A stretch of 13,616 bases of DNA from UBA4664 sp038244585 (GTDB lineage Bacteria; Patescibacteriota; Saccharimonadia; UBA4664): positions 1-13,616 of the forward strand of contig JBBRTI010000019.1 of NCBI GenBank assembly GCA_038244585.1, given 5' to 3'. Below are positions 6,847 to 12,800 of the stretch, piece after piece (position 1 is the stretch's first letter; each line of letters starts with the position of its first letter). The translations under genes were made by a program, and so were the position numbers. The notes below the pieces were generated by a model that was not told the origin of the DNA, did no database searches, and saw only the letters and a program-made list of their open reading frames with translations.

Positions 6847-8499
6847 TTACTCCTTGGTATCGGCTACCTGAATGGTCACTTTGATTCTGGCCGTGTTCTT
6901 AGGCAGGCTCGTGGCCCAGGCCGGTGAAATATTCACCTCGGCACGCTGAACGCCCGGCTGTTTGGTGGCAATGTCCACCGCGTCACCGTAGCGCTTACCT
7001 TTTAGCTGGGTGGTGATACCCGCAATATCGAGTTTAACACCGCCGTAGGCTTCCGTGGTGAATTTAAAGGTGAGGCGGCCCTTGGCGTCTTTGTCCCCCG
7101 CTGTAATCTGAGCGGCACCAATGCCGTCGTTGTAAATCTGGTTCTTCGCACCGATTTGAGCCTGTTCCTGGGCGTTGACGTAGTCAGTAAAATCGCTCTT
7201 CTTAACCGTCAGAAGGGTGTACGTAACCGGCAGTGCCAGTGTCGCGGAGTTCCCTTCCTGATCGACGGCCGGACTTGAGACGGCTGCACCGGCTGTGGCC
7301 TGCAAAGAATCCGGCATGGCGCGGTACCCGCTAGGAACCTTAGTCTTTAGATTGTCCTCGGCCGAGGCTTTGTCTTTAGCTAGGAGGTCGGCTTTGGCCT
7401 TGTCGATGTCGGCCTGAGACACAATGGTTACGGTCTTTGAGGTGCCGCCGCTAGTAGAGCCACTGAGGACAAAGTTGGCCGTTAATTTATTGTTCGTGAA
7501 AGTGGCATTTGAAAGATTGTAGCTACTACCATTGGCTACAGCCGTCACGGGCACGGTTACTACAGGTGAATTACAAGTTTTGCCACCGTTGCTGAACGAC
7601 CCAGCTGGAATAGTAATGGCGGCGTCGGTCGTAAAATTTAATCCCTGTGAAACCACAGTGTTGCCGGCGGCCAACGGATATACGTTCGAGTCTTCACAAT
7701 TCTTTAAGGTTATCGTGCCGAGAGCCTTAGTCCCAACATCCTTCTGACCTGTCGGCGCGAAGGAACCGGAGAGTTCCTTGGTGCTCGAGACGGCTTGTCC
7801 GGCTAGGATGCCGGCGGCGGTATCGGTCGCGCCGTTGGTATCGACTGCGAAGTTGGCATCGATCTGGACTTTGGAACCGGCGGCGAACAAGGTGACGTTA
7901 GCTTTAGTGAACAAAGCCATTAAGACGACATATCCTACAATTAGTGCGACCGCCAAGCCCACCCAGAGCATGCGTTTCTGTAGCACCTTGAAATTAGGAA
8001 CCTTGGGCATGCCGGCGGCCAGGCCGGATCCAGTGGCAAGTGCGCCCACGGCGGCTGCTTCAGGTACCTCAGGCTTGTCCGTTACGTCTTTGCGAGCGAA
8101 AAAGGGCGCGCGCTTGGCAGTAACAGCTGACGCCGCAACGGCAGACGCCGGCAGCACCGGTGGAGTCTCGGCTTCGTCGTCTTCGATGATGTCTTCATTG
8201 CTCGGCGGTTTGACCGCTTCCGGCTCGGCCAGAACTGGTTTGGCGCCGATGGACGGTGCCACAGCCAAGCCAACTCGGCCGGCCAGACCGCTGGCAACCT
8301 TGTCGTTGGTTACCAGAACCAGTTCCTTGCCGGCATCGGCGGCGGCTTTTTTAAGAAGCTTGAGATTGATGATGCTCTGCAGCATGGTCGAACGCTTGGG
8401 CACCACAACCTGGACCGCAGCTCCGTCGATCTTACTTAGCTTATCGATTGCGGAGGTTATGTCTTCATCGACCTCCAGGTAGAGGGCAGTTTCTTTCAT
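6847..8499 (-). CDS. Membrane-anchored baseplate-J-like extracytoplasmic protein
   Basis: About 550 residues, numbered here from an upstream ATG at 8505. The N-terminal cytoplasmic domain (about 1-95, ALYLEVDEDITSAIDKLSKI) has a Rossmann-like strand/helix rhythm, then an acidic, Pro/Ala-rich linker (about 90-175), one membrane helix (about 180-199) and a large Ser/Thr/Asn-rich extracytoplasmic beta domain. Within it, GTITLKN at 263-269 and the aGN..vs.gl.FTTDAAITIPAG stretch resemble baseplate J/gp47-like proteins that CPR genomes encode near ruvX-mltG. Cys270 and Cys311 could form a disulphide. ATG 8499 is preferred because an extended -10 ends six bases upstream, implying a leaderless message. 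Domain architecture is clear, function is not known; a surface or pilus-related structure is conjecture. Confidence 0.75.
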   Translation of the reverse strand: MKETALYLEVDEDITSAIDKLSKIDGAAVQVVVPKRSTMLQSIINLKLLKKAAADAGKELVLVTNDKVASGLAGRVGLAVAPSIGAKPVLAEPEAVKPPSNEDIIEDDEAETPPVLPASAVAASAVTAKRAPFFARKDVTDKPEVPEAAAVGALATGSGLAAGMPKVPNFKVLQKRMLWVGLAVALIVGYVVLMALFTKANVTLFAAGSKVQIDANFAVDTNGATDTAAGILAGQAVSSTKELSGSFAPTGQKDVGTKALGTITLKNCEDSNVYPLAAGNTVVSQGLNFTTDAAITIPAGSFSNGGKTCNSPVVTVPVTAVANGSSYNLSNATFTNNKLTANFVLSGSTSGGTSKTVTIVSQADIDKAKADLLAKDKASAEDNLKTKVPSGYRAMPDSLQATAGAAVSSPAVDQEGNSATLALPVTYTLLTVKKSDFTDYVNAQEQAQIGAKNQIYNDGIGAAQITAGDKDAKGRLTFKFTTEAYGGVKLDIAGITTQLKGKRYGDAVDIATKQPGVQRAEVNISPAWATSLPKNTARIKVTIQVADTKE

Positions 8500-8505
8500 A
8501 ATCAT

Positions 8506-8514
8506 AGATTACCA
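8506..8514 (-). promoter_or_regulatory. Extended -10 promoter of the baseplate-J/ruvX/mltG operon
   Basis: Minus strand: TGG followed by TAATCT (8511-8506), an extended -10. No good -35 is visible. With normal spacing the transcript would begin at or beside ATG 8499, and no SD precedes either ATG, so a leaderless mRNA is likely. Confidence 0.45.
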
Positions 8515-8546
8515 CAAAGCTTATGGTTTAGCTGGTATCCCCTGTA

Positions 8547-8575
8547 TTGACTTACAGCCGGCCGCATTTTATGAT
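8547..8575 (+). promoter_or_regulatory. Promoter of the 8647 gene
   Basis: TTGACT (8547-8552), 17-base spacer, TATGAT (8570-8575); both hexamers match consensus at five of six positions. Predicted start near 8582, leader about 65 bases. Confidence 0.75.
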
Positions 8576-8646
8576 GCAATCCATTCGCGCTACCGTCCAG
8601 GCAGCAGCGACGCACTTTTCATCGATTCTAGCCTAAGGTGGACGTC

Positions 8647-9300
8647 ATGATTAAGAAATGGCTGAAAGGAATCTTTTGGCCCACGGCCGACCCCGACTTC
8701 GTCGGATTAGCCCTGACTGCCGTGTTTATCGGGCTCGGCAGCGTATTCGTCCTGCTGTACGCGCTATCGGGCTATACTCTTGCGACGGCCGTGGCGATGA
8801 TGTTTATCATGCTCATGCTGAGATACTACCTCGCCTCGCTCCTGTTACGGGCTCGCAAGCGCCCGCAATCCGATACCTTCAGCCATCTCCTGGCTCACCT
8901 ACAGCAGCGTCTATACGGCCGGAACCAGGTCTTTCTCGAAACTCCTGACGGCGCGATATTGACGCTCTTTACCGAGGCTAATTCAGTCGCCGGCTTCGCC
9001 ACAACGTCCACCTATCGCATCTTCGAAATCCACGACCAGGACGACATGTATTATTACTATCGGGCTATTGTGGTGACATCCCGATACAAGCTGGTCCAAG
9101 TGTATGAAGACGCTTCGACGACCTGTTACGGTGCCGACGGCAGGCTCATACTCACTTCGTTGCCGTTGCCGCCATTGCCTCCTGCTGGCACCCCGGAACG
9201 CCAGTTTATCCTAGAGCATTCCTGTATGGATCCGGACGATCAGCGCATTCTGCTGCGTCGCCTGGAAGAATCCTGGGAAAGTACCGGACCTAGCACTTGA
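8647..9300 (+). CDS. Hypothetical two-TM membrane protein, 217 aa
   Basis: I do not recognise the family. After a short basic start (MIKKWLKGIFWPTADPD), two adjacent hydrophobic helices (about 17-40 and 45-67) form a hairpin in the membrane, followed by a cytoplasmic domain of about 150 residues starting RARKRPQSDTF. That domain has a beta-rich centre with a Tyr cluster (DDMYYYYRAIVV), a Pro-rich loop (LPLPPLPPAG) and an acidic, helical C-terminus (DPDDQRILLRRLEESWES). The frame extends to GTG 8638, but AAGGTGG is correctly spaced only for ATG 8647. It is a monocistronic unit with a clear promoter and terminator, divergent from the ruvX-mltG operon. Confidence 0.8.
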   Translation: MIKKWLKGIFWPTADPDFVGLALTAVFIGLGSVFVLLYALSGYTLATAVAMMFIMLMLRYYLASLLLRARKRPQSDTFSHLLAHLQQRLYGRNQVFLETPDGAILTLFTEANSVAGFATTSTYRIFEIHDQDDMYYYYRAIVVTSRYKLVQVYEDASTTCYGADGRLILTSLPLPPLPPAGTPERQFILEHSCMDPDDQRILLRRLEESWESTGPST

Positions 9301-9321
9301 ACCCCAAACGGGGTTCTTTTT
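9300..9321 (+). terminator. Rho-independent terminator of the 8647 gene
   Basis: AACCCC (9300-9305), loop AAAC, GGGGTT (9310-9315), then CTTTTT (9316-9321). It begins at the last base of the stop codon. Confidence 0.85.
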
Positions 9322-9323
9322 AT

Positions 9324-9407
9324 GAATACGGAAATAGAAAAAGGATGGTCCGCTCCCATGTCGTTGCGACATAGAAAGGTTGGGCCATCCAATTCCGTTT
9401 CGTATTC
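9324..9407. other. Structured intergenic element with nested inverted repeats
   Basis: Three nested pairings: GAATACG (9324-9330) with CGTATTC (9401-9407); GGATGGTCC (9343-9351) with GGGCCATCC (9382-9390), nine pairs including one U-G in plus-strand RNA; and ATGTCG (9358-9363) with CGACAT (9367-9372) around a TTG loop. On the minus strand the middle stem is followed by five T (9342-9338), so it may serve as a terminator for the 9431-9754 gene; the wobble, however, favours plus-strand RNA. Confidence 0.5.
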
Positions 9408-9430
9408 AGTTATGGGAGGTGATGAGGCTT

Positions 9431-9754
9431 TCACGCACTCTCCAAAGGATAGAAGGCGAGAGTCATGCGGAAGTGCACGGCCCAGTCAAGAAAATCGCGG
9501 TTGGCGCGGGCCGCTTCAACACTGCCGGCATTTTCCCGCAGCATCAACTCGGTCAAAGCCTCGACACGGGCATCTGCACGCCGATCGAGTCCTTTCCGAG
9601 CCTTGGCTATCCTGGCCGTTTGAAAAGCCATGCCATAACGGTCATGCAGTGCCTGCAAACGGTACATGGGAGCATTAGCCAGAATAGCTCTCGCCAGATG
9701 GGGAACATCGTACTCCAAATGGGACTCGTGCTTGATGAGGCGTTTGCGCACCAT
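9431..9754 (-). CDS. Hypothetical helical protein, 107 aa (start uncertain)
   Basis: I do not recognise this protein. It is soluble, strongly helical and basic in its centre (AKARKGLDRRADARVEALTE), without Cys or membrane segment. ATG 9754 has AAAGGA seven bases upstream. The same frame continues upstream through GTG 9784 and a further thirteen codons to an ATT at 9823, with gene-like codon use (mostly G or C in third positions), before meeting a TGA. The ATT is preceded by GAGGGGTG at seven bases' spacing, so a 130-residue version with a rare start is possible. Opposite-strand frames here have atypical composition and no SD, so I treat them as shadows. Confidence 0.6.
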   Translation of the reverse strand: MVRKRLIKHESHLEYDVPHLARAILANAPMYRLQALHDRYGMAFQTARIAKARKGLDRRADARVEALTELMLRENAGSVEAARANRDFLDWAVHFRMTLAFYPLESA

Positions 9755-9869
9755 GAAATCGTCCTTTACGTCACCGGCAGACACGACCTTGGCGAAGGAA
9801 GCGATAAAACGGGTCAGCTCAATGGGAATTCACCCCTCTCATAACTTGAAGGTACAAAACGGTAGATTC

Positions 9870-9898
9870 AATTTAGTATTTGTGTGATTCTGGCGCAA
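9870..9898 (-). promoter_or_regulatory. Weak promoter candidate of the 9431-9754 gene
   Basis: Minus strand: TTGCGC (9898-9893), 17-base spacer, TAAATT (9875-9870). Predicted start near 9863. Hexamers are poor, so this is tentative. Confidence 0.3.
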
Positions 9899-9914
9899 TG
9901 GTATTTTTACCATT
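9897..9914. repeat. Perfect inverted repeat between divergent promoters
   Basis: AATGGTA (9897-9903) and TACCATT (9908-9914) around TTTT. It lies 31 bases upstream of the -35 of the 10020 gene and overlaps the weak minus-strand -35. It could be an operator or a small hairpin; there is no T tail for termination. Confidence 0.4.
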
Positions 9915-9945
9915 AGGAGTGATTGAGCGTCGGGGCCTGCAAATA

Positions 9946-9974
9946 TTGTAATGTTTCACTTCTTATGTTATAAT
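9946..9974 (+). promoter_or_regulatory. Promoter of the DHH/MYG1-like gene
   Basis: TTGTAA (9946-9951), 17-base spacer, perfect TATAAT (9969-9974). Both hexamers and the spacing are identical to the promoter of the 3254 gene. Predicted start near 9981. The promoter contains the upstream in-frame ATG (9951), ruling that start out. Confidence 0.8.
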
Positions 9975-10019
9975 CATACAGAATTCTTTCGAATTTGCTC
10001 TTTTCAACCGAAGGATGTG

Positions 10020-11042
10020 ATGGCCGCCATGGCCAAGATCCACACCATTGTCACCCACCACCGACCTCACCTCGATGAGATCGTCGCCATTTTCCTACTT
10101 CTGTTCTACGGCGACAAAACATTTCCCGGTATCCGCACGGCCAAATTCATCTTCTGGGATGCCGGCAGTGCTCCTCCCGACGGCCGCACCGCTGCCGAAT
10201 GGGAGGAAAAAGGCTACCTGTGCATCGGCGTGGGTCACGGTCGTTTTGACGAGCACCCGACTCCTGACCGGCCACGGCTGGAAGATGAATGTGCGGCGAG
10301 CCTAGTGGCAAAAGCCATCAAGTGCACTAAGCGCCCAGATCTCCGCGATCTCATCGCCTACGCGACAGAGAACGACACCCAGGGCAACGTCCAAAAGGCG
10401 GGGGCGCCAGGCAAGCCGAGTCCGTTCATGCTGGCGTCAATCGTCGGGTGGATGAACAGCGCCCATCCGGACAATCCCGAAAAGGTCATTCGCGAAACAT
10501 TGGCGCTTCTCCGCGGCTATGTCAAGCAGGCTAGTGACTACCACTACAAAGGTCCGAAGGTGTTCGAAACGGCCCGTGTTACTCCACTGAACGATGCTGC
10601 CAAGGCAACGCTCGCCGTCATCAAGACGGACAACGAGCAGGCTTGGCGTTTCGGCTGGACTCAGCGGGGCGGCAGGCATGCCGTCATTCTGTGCCAGCGG
10701 TCCAACGGGCAAATGCAGATCTTCACCAATCGTCAGTTTAATTTCAACCTGGACCAGCTGGTAATTGACCTGCGTCTGGCCGAACTGACAACTCGTGGCC
10801 CGGTGGAAGCTCCGCCCAGCGACGTCCTCAAGCGTGAGGGGACTATGCCCCTCGTCCCCGAGTGGCATTACTTCTTACAGGGCTCCATGATTTTCAACGG
10901 CAGCCTTACGGCACCGAACACACCAGTGACATCACTGCCGGTCGACAAGATAGTGGAATTGATCATCAAGAACCTCGGTAAGCAGGTGCCTGTCACCTCC
11001 GAGGTAACAGCCGTCGGGGCGCTACTGGTCCTCCCCTCCTAA
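10020..11042 (+). CDS. Putative DHH/MYG1-like metal-dependent phosphohydrolase
   Basis: A 340-residue cytosolic protein. The N-terminus IVTHHRPHLDEIVAIFLL (10-27) resembles the first metal-binding motif of DHH-type or MYG1-type phosphoesterases, and GVGHGRFDEHP (70-80) resembles the MYG1 'RFDHHQ' signature. His13, Asp19, Asp77 and His79 are candidate metal ligands. The rest shows no motif I can assign with confidence. Substrate is unknown; family relatives act on nucleotides, oligonucleotides or RNA. The frame runs back to ATG 9951, but that codon lies within the promoter; ATG 10020 follows AAGGA by four bases, with ATG 10029 a fallback. Its 3' UTR carries a hammerhead ribozyme motif instead of a terminator. 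Confidence 0.6.
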   Translation: MAAMAKIHTIVTHHRPHLDEIVAIFLLLFYGDKTFPGIRTAKFIFWDAGSAPPDGRTAAEWEEKGYLCIGVGHGRFDEHPTPDRPRLEDECAASLVAKAIKCTKRPDLRDLIAYATENDTQGNVQKAGAPGKPSPFMLASIVGWMNSAHPDNPEKVIRETLALLRGYVKQASDYHYKGPKVFETARVTPLNDAAKATLAVIKTDNEQAWRFGWTQRGGRHAVILCQRSNGQMQIFTNRQFNFNLDQLVIDLRLAELTTRGPVEAPPSDVLKREGTMPLVPEWHYFLQGSMIFNGSLTAPNTPVTSLPVDKIVELIIKNLGKQVPVTSEVTAVGALLVLPS

Positions 11043-11049
11043 TCCCTAT

Positions 11050-11089
11050 CGTCCCACCTTAGCGTGGGCGCCGGTACGTAACCCGGTGC
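11050..11089 (+). other. Two tandem hairpins upstream of the hammerhead
   Basis: Hairpin a: CCCAC (11053-11057) with GTGGG (11064-11068). Hairpin b: GCGCCGG (11068-11074) with CCGGTGC (11083-11089), seven pairs including one G-U. The last bases of hairpin b (11088-11089) are also the outer pairs of hammerhead stem III, so full hairpin b and full stem III exclude each other. Confidence 0.55.
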
Positions 11090-11138
11090 ATTCAACGACT
11101 GCGTGGTCGTTCTGATGAGTCCAAAAGGACGAAAATGC
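11088..11138 (+). ncRNA. Hammerhead ribozyme (type III topology)
   Basis: All core elements are present on the plus strand. Stem III: GCATT (11088-11092) with AATGC (11134-11138), including the U16.1-A15.1 pair. The cleavage triplet is TTC, with scission after C11093. Stem I: AACGAC (11094-11099) with GTCGTT (11106-11111), loop TGCGTG. Conserved CTGATGA at 11112-11118. Stem II: GTCC (11119-11122) with GGAC (11127-11130), loop AAAA. Conserved GAAA at 11131-11134. Stem III is the open stem. It lies 45 bases after the stop of the DHH/MYG1-like gene and 7 bases before the stop of the convergent FtsA-like gene. Self-cleavage would give the mRNA a 2',3'-cyclic phosphate end. The motif is read directly; activity is inferred. 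Confidence 0.85.
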
Positions 11139-11145
11139 CAATAGC

Positions 11146-12417
11146 TTAGGCCGAGATAGCCCGGGATAATTTCTTGATGAGCGAGTCGGTAACAGTGTCT
11201 TCGCCGGCCGTATCTAGGCCGAGGTTAGCTAGGCCCATAGGGGTGATATCGGCGTAGCTGGTCAATTGGCCGGTCTTATCGATGACGCGGGTAACCTCAG
11301 AAGGACTGATATGGCTGATGACAGGCTTGCGCGCGAACGGCAGGTTCTTGTACCAGTCGTTGCCTTTGAGGGCCGCGACGATTTGAGGCAGGCCGGTTCC
11401 GCCGCCGCAGAGCATAATCTTGGCCGGAAGGTGATCGACTCGGTCGAACTCGGCCAGGCTCAGCTCCACACCGGACAGCCAAACTTTGATATCTGAATCA
11501 ACAGCCTCTTCCACGGCCTTCTTGGCCTTGACGCCAATAGTACCGGCACTGTAGGCCAATTTCATTTCTTCGGCTTTTTCAAAGCTGACACCCGCTACCT
11601 GGGCGATGCGCTTGGTGAAGCTGCGGCCGCCGATTGCGAACATTTTTGTACCTTCGACTCCCCCATTGTTGACCAGTGCAATGTCGGTGGTGCCGCCGCC
11701 GATGTCGATGAAAATGGCACTGAATTCGCTGGAGTCCTGCGCCCCGACAGATTTGGCGACGGCGAACGGTTCAGCGGCAATGTTGACCAGGTTCAAGTCC
11801 AGGTCCCGTGCCACGCTCTGCAACGCGCCCAGGTGCACCATGGGCGCAAAAGCGTTGAACAGCTGGATAGAGACGTCGCGGCCCTGGAAGCCGACCGGAT
11901 TGGTCACCCTGTAGCCGTCAATCTGGACGTCGACGATGGCGGTGTTGACCAGTTTGACCTCGATTTCCTTCATCCCGGTCTCCCAGGTAAGCTGCTCACG
12001 GGCTCGCTCGAAGGCCCGATATTGCACCCGGTCGAGGATCTTTTTTAACTCAGTCATATCGATAGGCTCGCTGGAAGCCGCGCGCTTGTACCGCACAGTA
12101 GTACTGGCACCCTTCACCAGCTCGCCGGCAATGCCGATAACAACGTCTTTGGCAACGACGCCGGCCATCTTCTCAGCCATGCGCAGGGCCGCGTCGCAGT
12201 TCTCCACTACCCCGCGGATGTCGGTAACCGCACCGCCCTGCATGTCGGTCAGGCGCTGGCGCTGGCGGCCCACGCCGATAATCTCAATTTCACTCCCCTT
12301 GATCTCACCGATAAGTGCCTTGACGAACTCGGTACCGATATCAAGCGCCAGCAGGTACTTGGCCTGCGGCTGGCGGGCGCGGAGCCTAACAAATTTTTCT
12401 ACGAGCTTTGCGGCCAT
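11146..12417 (-). CDS. FtsA/PilM-family actin-like ATPase
   Basis: A 423-residue actin-fold protein, the usual length of FtsA. Phosphate 1 motif: LALDIGTEFVKALIG (23-37, Asp26). An inserted SHS2/1C-type domain occupies about 100-205. Phosphate 2: IDIGGGTTDIALV (237-249). Adenosine motif: IMLCGGGTGLP (334-344). The C-terminus SLIKKLSRAISA could be an amphipathic membrane-targeting helix like that of FtsA. FtsA tethers FtsZ to the membrane; PilM is its type IV pilus paralogue. No ftsZ or pil genes are in the window to decide between them. ATG 12417 has AAGGG five to six bases upstream. It follows the small bitopic protein gene by 54 bases, probably as one operon. Confidence 0.85.
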   Translation of the reverse strand: MAAKLVEKFVRLRARQPQAKYLLALDIGTEFVKALIGEIKGSEIEIIGVGRQRQRLTDMQGGAVTDIRGVVENCDAALRMAEKMAGVVAKDVVIGIAGELVKGASTTVRYKRAASSEPIDMTELKKILDRVQYRAFERAREQLTWETGMKEIEVKLVNTAIVDVQIDGYRVTNPVGFQGRDVSIQLFNAFAPMVHLGALQSVARDLDLNLVNIAAEPFAVAKSVGAQDSSEFSAIFIDIGGGTTDIALVNNGGVEGTKMFAIGGRSFTKRIAQVAGVSFEKAEEMKLAYSAGTIGVKAKKAVEEAVDSDIKVWLSGVELSLAEFDRVDHLPAKIMLCGGGTGLPQIVAALKGNDWYKNLPFARKPVISHISPSEVTRVIDKTGQLTSYADITPMGLANLGLDTAGEDTVTDSLIKKLSRAISA

Positions 12418-12471
12418 GTATTACCCTTAGTCATCTAGATTGTACCGCTAATGCTTATGGCTGCCAAACGG

Positions 12472-12756
12472 TCAGCGAAGTTTACGCACTGTCGGAGTCG
12501 GCGTCGGCGTCGGCGTCGCCGCGGCGGGACCGTTGCTGACAGCTTCTGGCAGGGCCTCAACTGTTGGCGCCGGCGTCAATTTAGCCTGCCGAACCTGTTC
12601 CTTCAGGCTCGATATATTACCGTTCTGAGCATCGCGCTGGGTGCGGTATTGGTCGGTCTTGTTCATCAGCATGGCAAATGCGACGGCACCGCCAAGGAAC
12701 AAAACAGCGATAACAGCCCATTGAAGACGGACGATGTTGCGGTTATGTGTCGGCAT
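12472..12756 (-). CDS. Small bitopic membrane protein with coiled coil and Pro/Thr tail, 94 aa
   Basis: A short basic cytoplasmic start (MPTHNRNIVRLQW), one membrane helix (about 13-31), a heptad-like helix (about 33-60, DQYRTQRDAQNGNISSLKEQ) and a Pro/Thr/Ala-rich tail ending in a TP repeat (about 80-88). The layout recalls small bitopic division or envelope proteins such as FtsL/FtsB, but no family match can be claimed. ATG 12756 has GAAGGT upstream and an extended -10 promoter about 25 bases further. Its position directly ahead of the FtsA/PilM-like gene suggests a shared role at the envelope. It shares the design (helix, coiled coil, P/T linker) with the next upstream gene. Confidence 0.75.
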   Translation of the reverse strand: MPTHNRNIVRLQWAVIAVLFLGGAVAFAMLMNKTDQYRTQRDAQNGNISSLKEQVRQAKLTPAPTVEALPEAVSNGPAAATPTPTPTPTVRKLR

Positions 12757-12779
12757 GTTTACCTTCGTTTCTAGGCTTT

Positions 12780-12788
12780 ATTATAGCA
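12780..12788 (-). promoter_or_regulatory. Extended -10 promoter of the small membrane protein / FtsA-like operon
   Basis: Minus strand: TGC followed by a perfect TATAAT (12785-12780). The -35 is weak. Predicted start near 12773, leader about 17 bases with GAAGGT. Confidence 0.6.
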
Positions 12789-12800
12789 GAAGTAGTGTTA

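Noticed and set aside
7778..8482. 234-residue plus-strand open frame
   Set aside because: It is antisense to the baseplate-J-like gene, with Ala/Ser/Thr-rich low-complexity composition typical of a shadow frame and no SD.
9414..9423. GGGAGGTGAT, near-perfect complement of the 16S rRNA 3' end
   Set aside because: On the plus strand no start codon is correctly spaced after it, and on the minus strand it falls in a 3' UTR; probably chance.
9380..9844. 154-residue plus-strand open frame opposite the 9431-9754 gene
   Set aside because: No usable SD for its start, composition unlike a folded protein, and the opposite strand has an SD-led, helical, codon-typical gene.
9951..10019. N-terminal extension of the DHH/MYG1-like protein from ATG 9951
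   Set aside because: This ATG lies inside the promoter (between -35 and -10), upstream of the predicted transcription start.
11936..12430. 164-residue plus-strand open frame
   Set aside because: Antisense to the FtsA/PilM-like gene; low-complexity composition.
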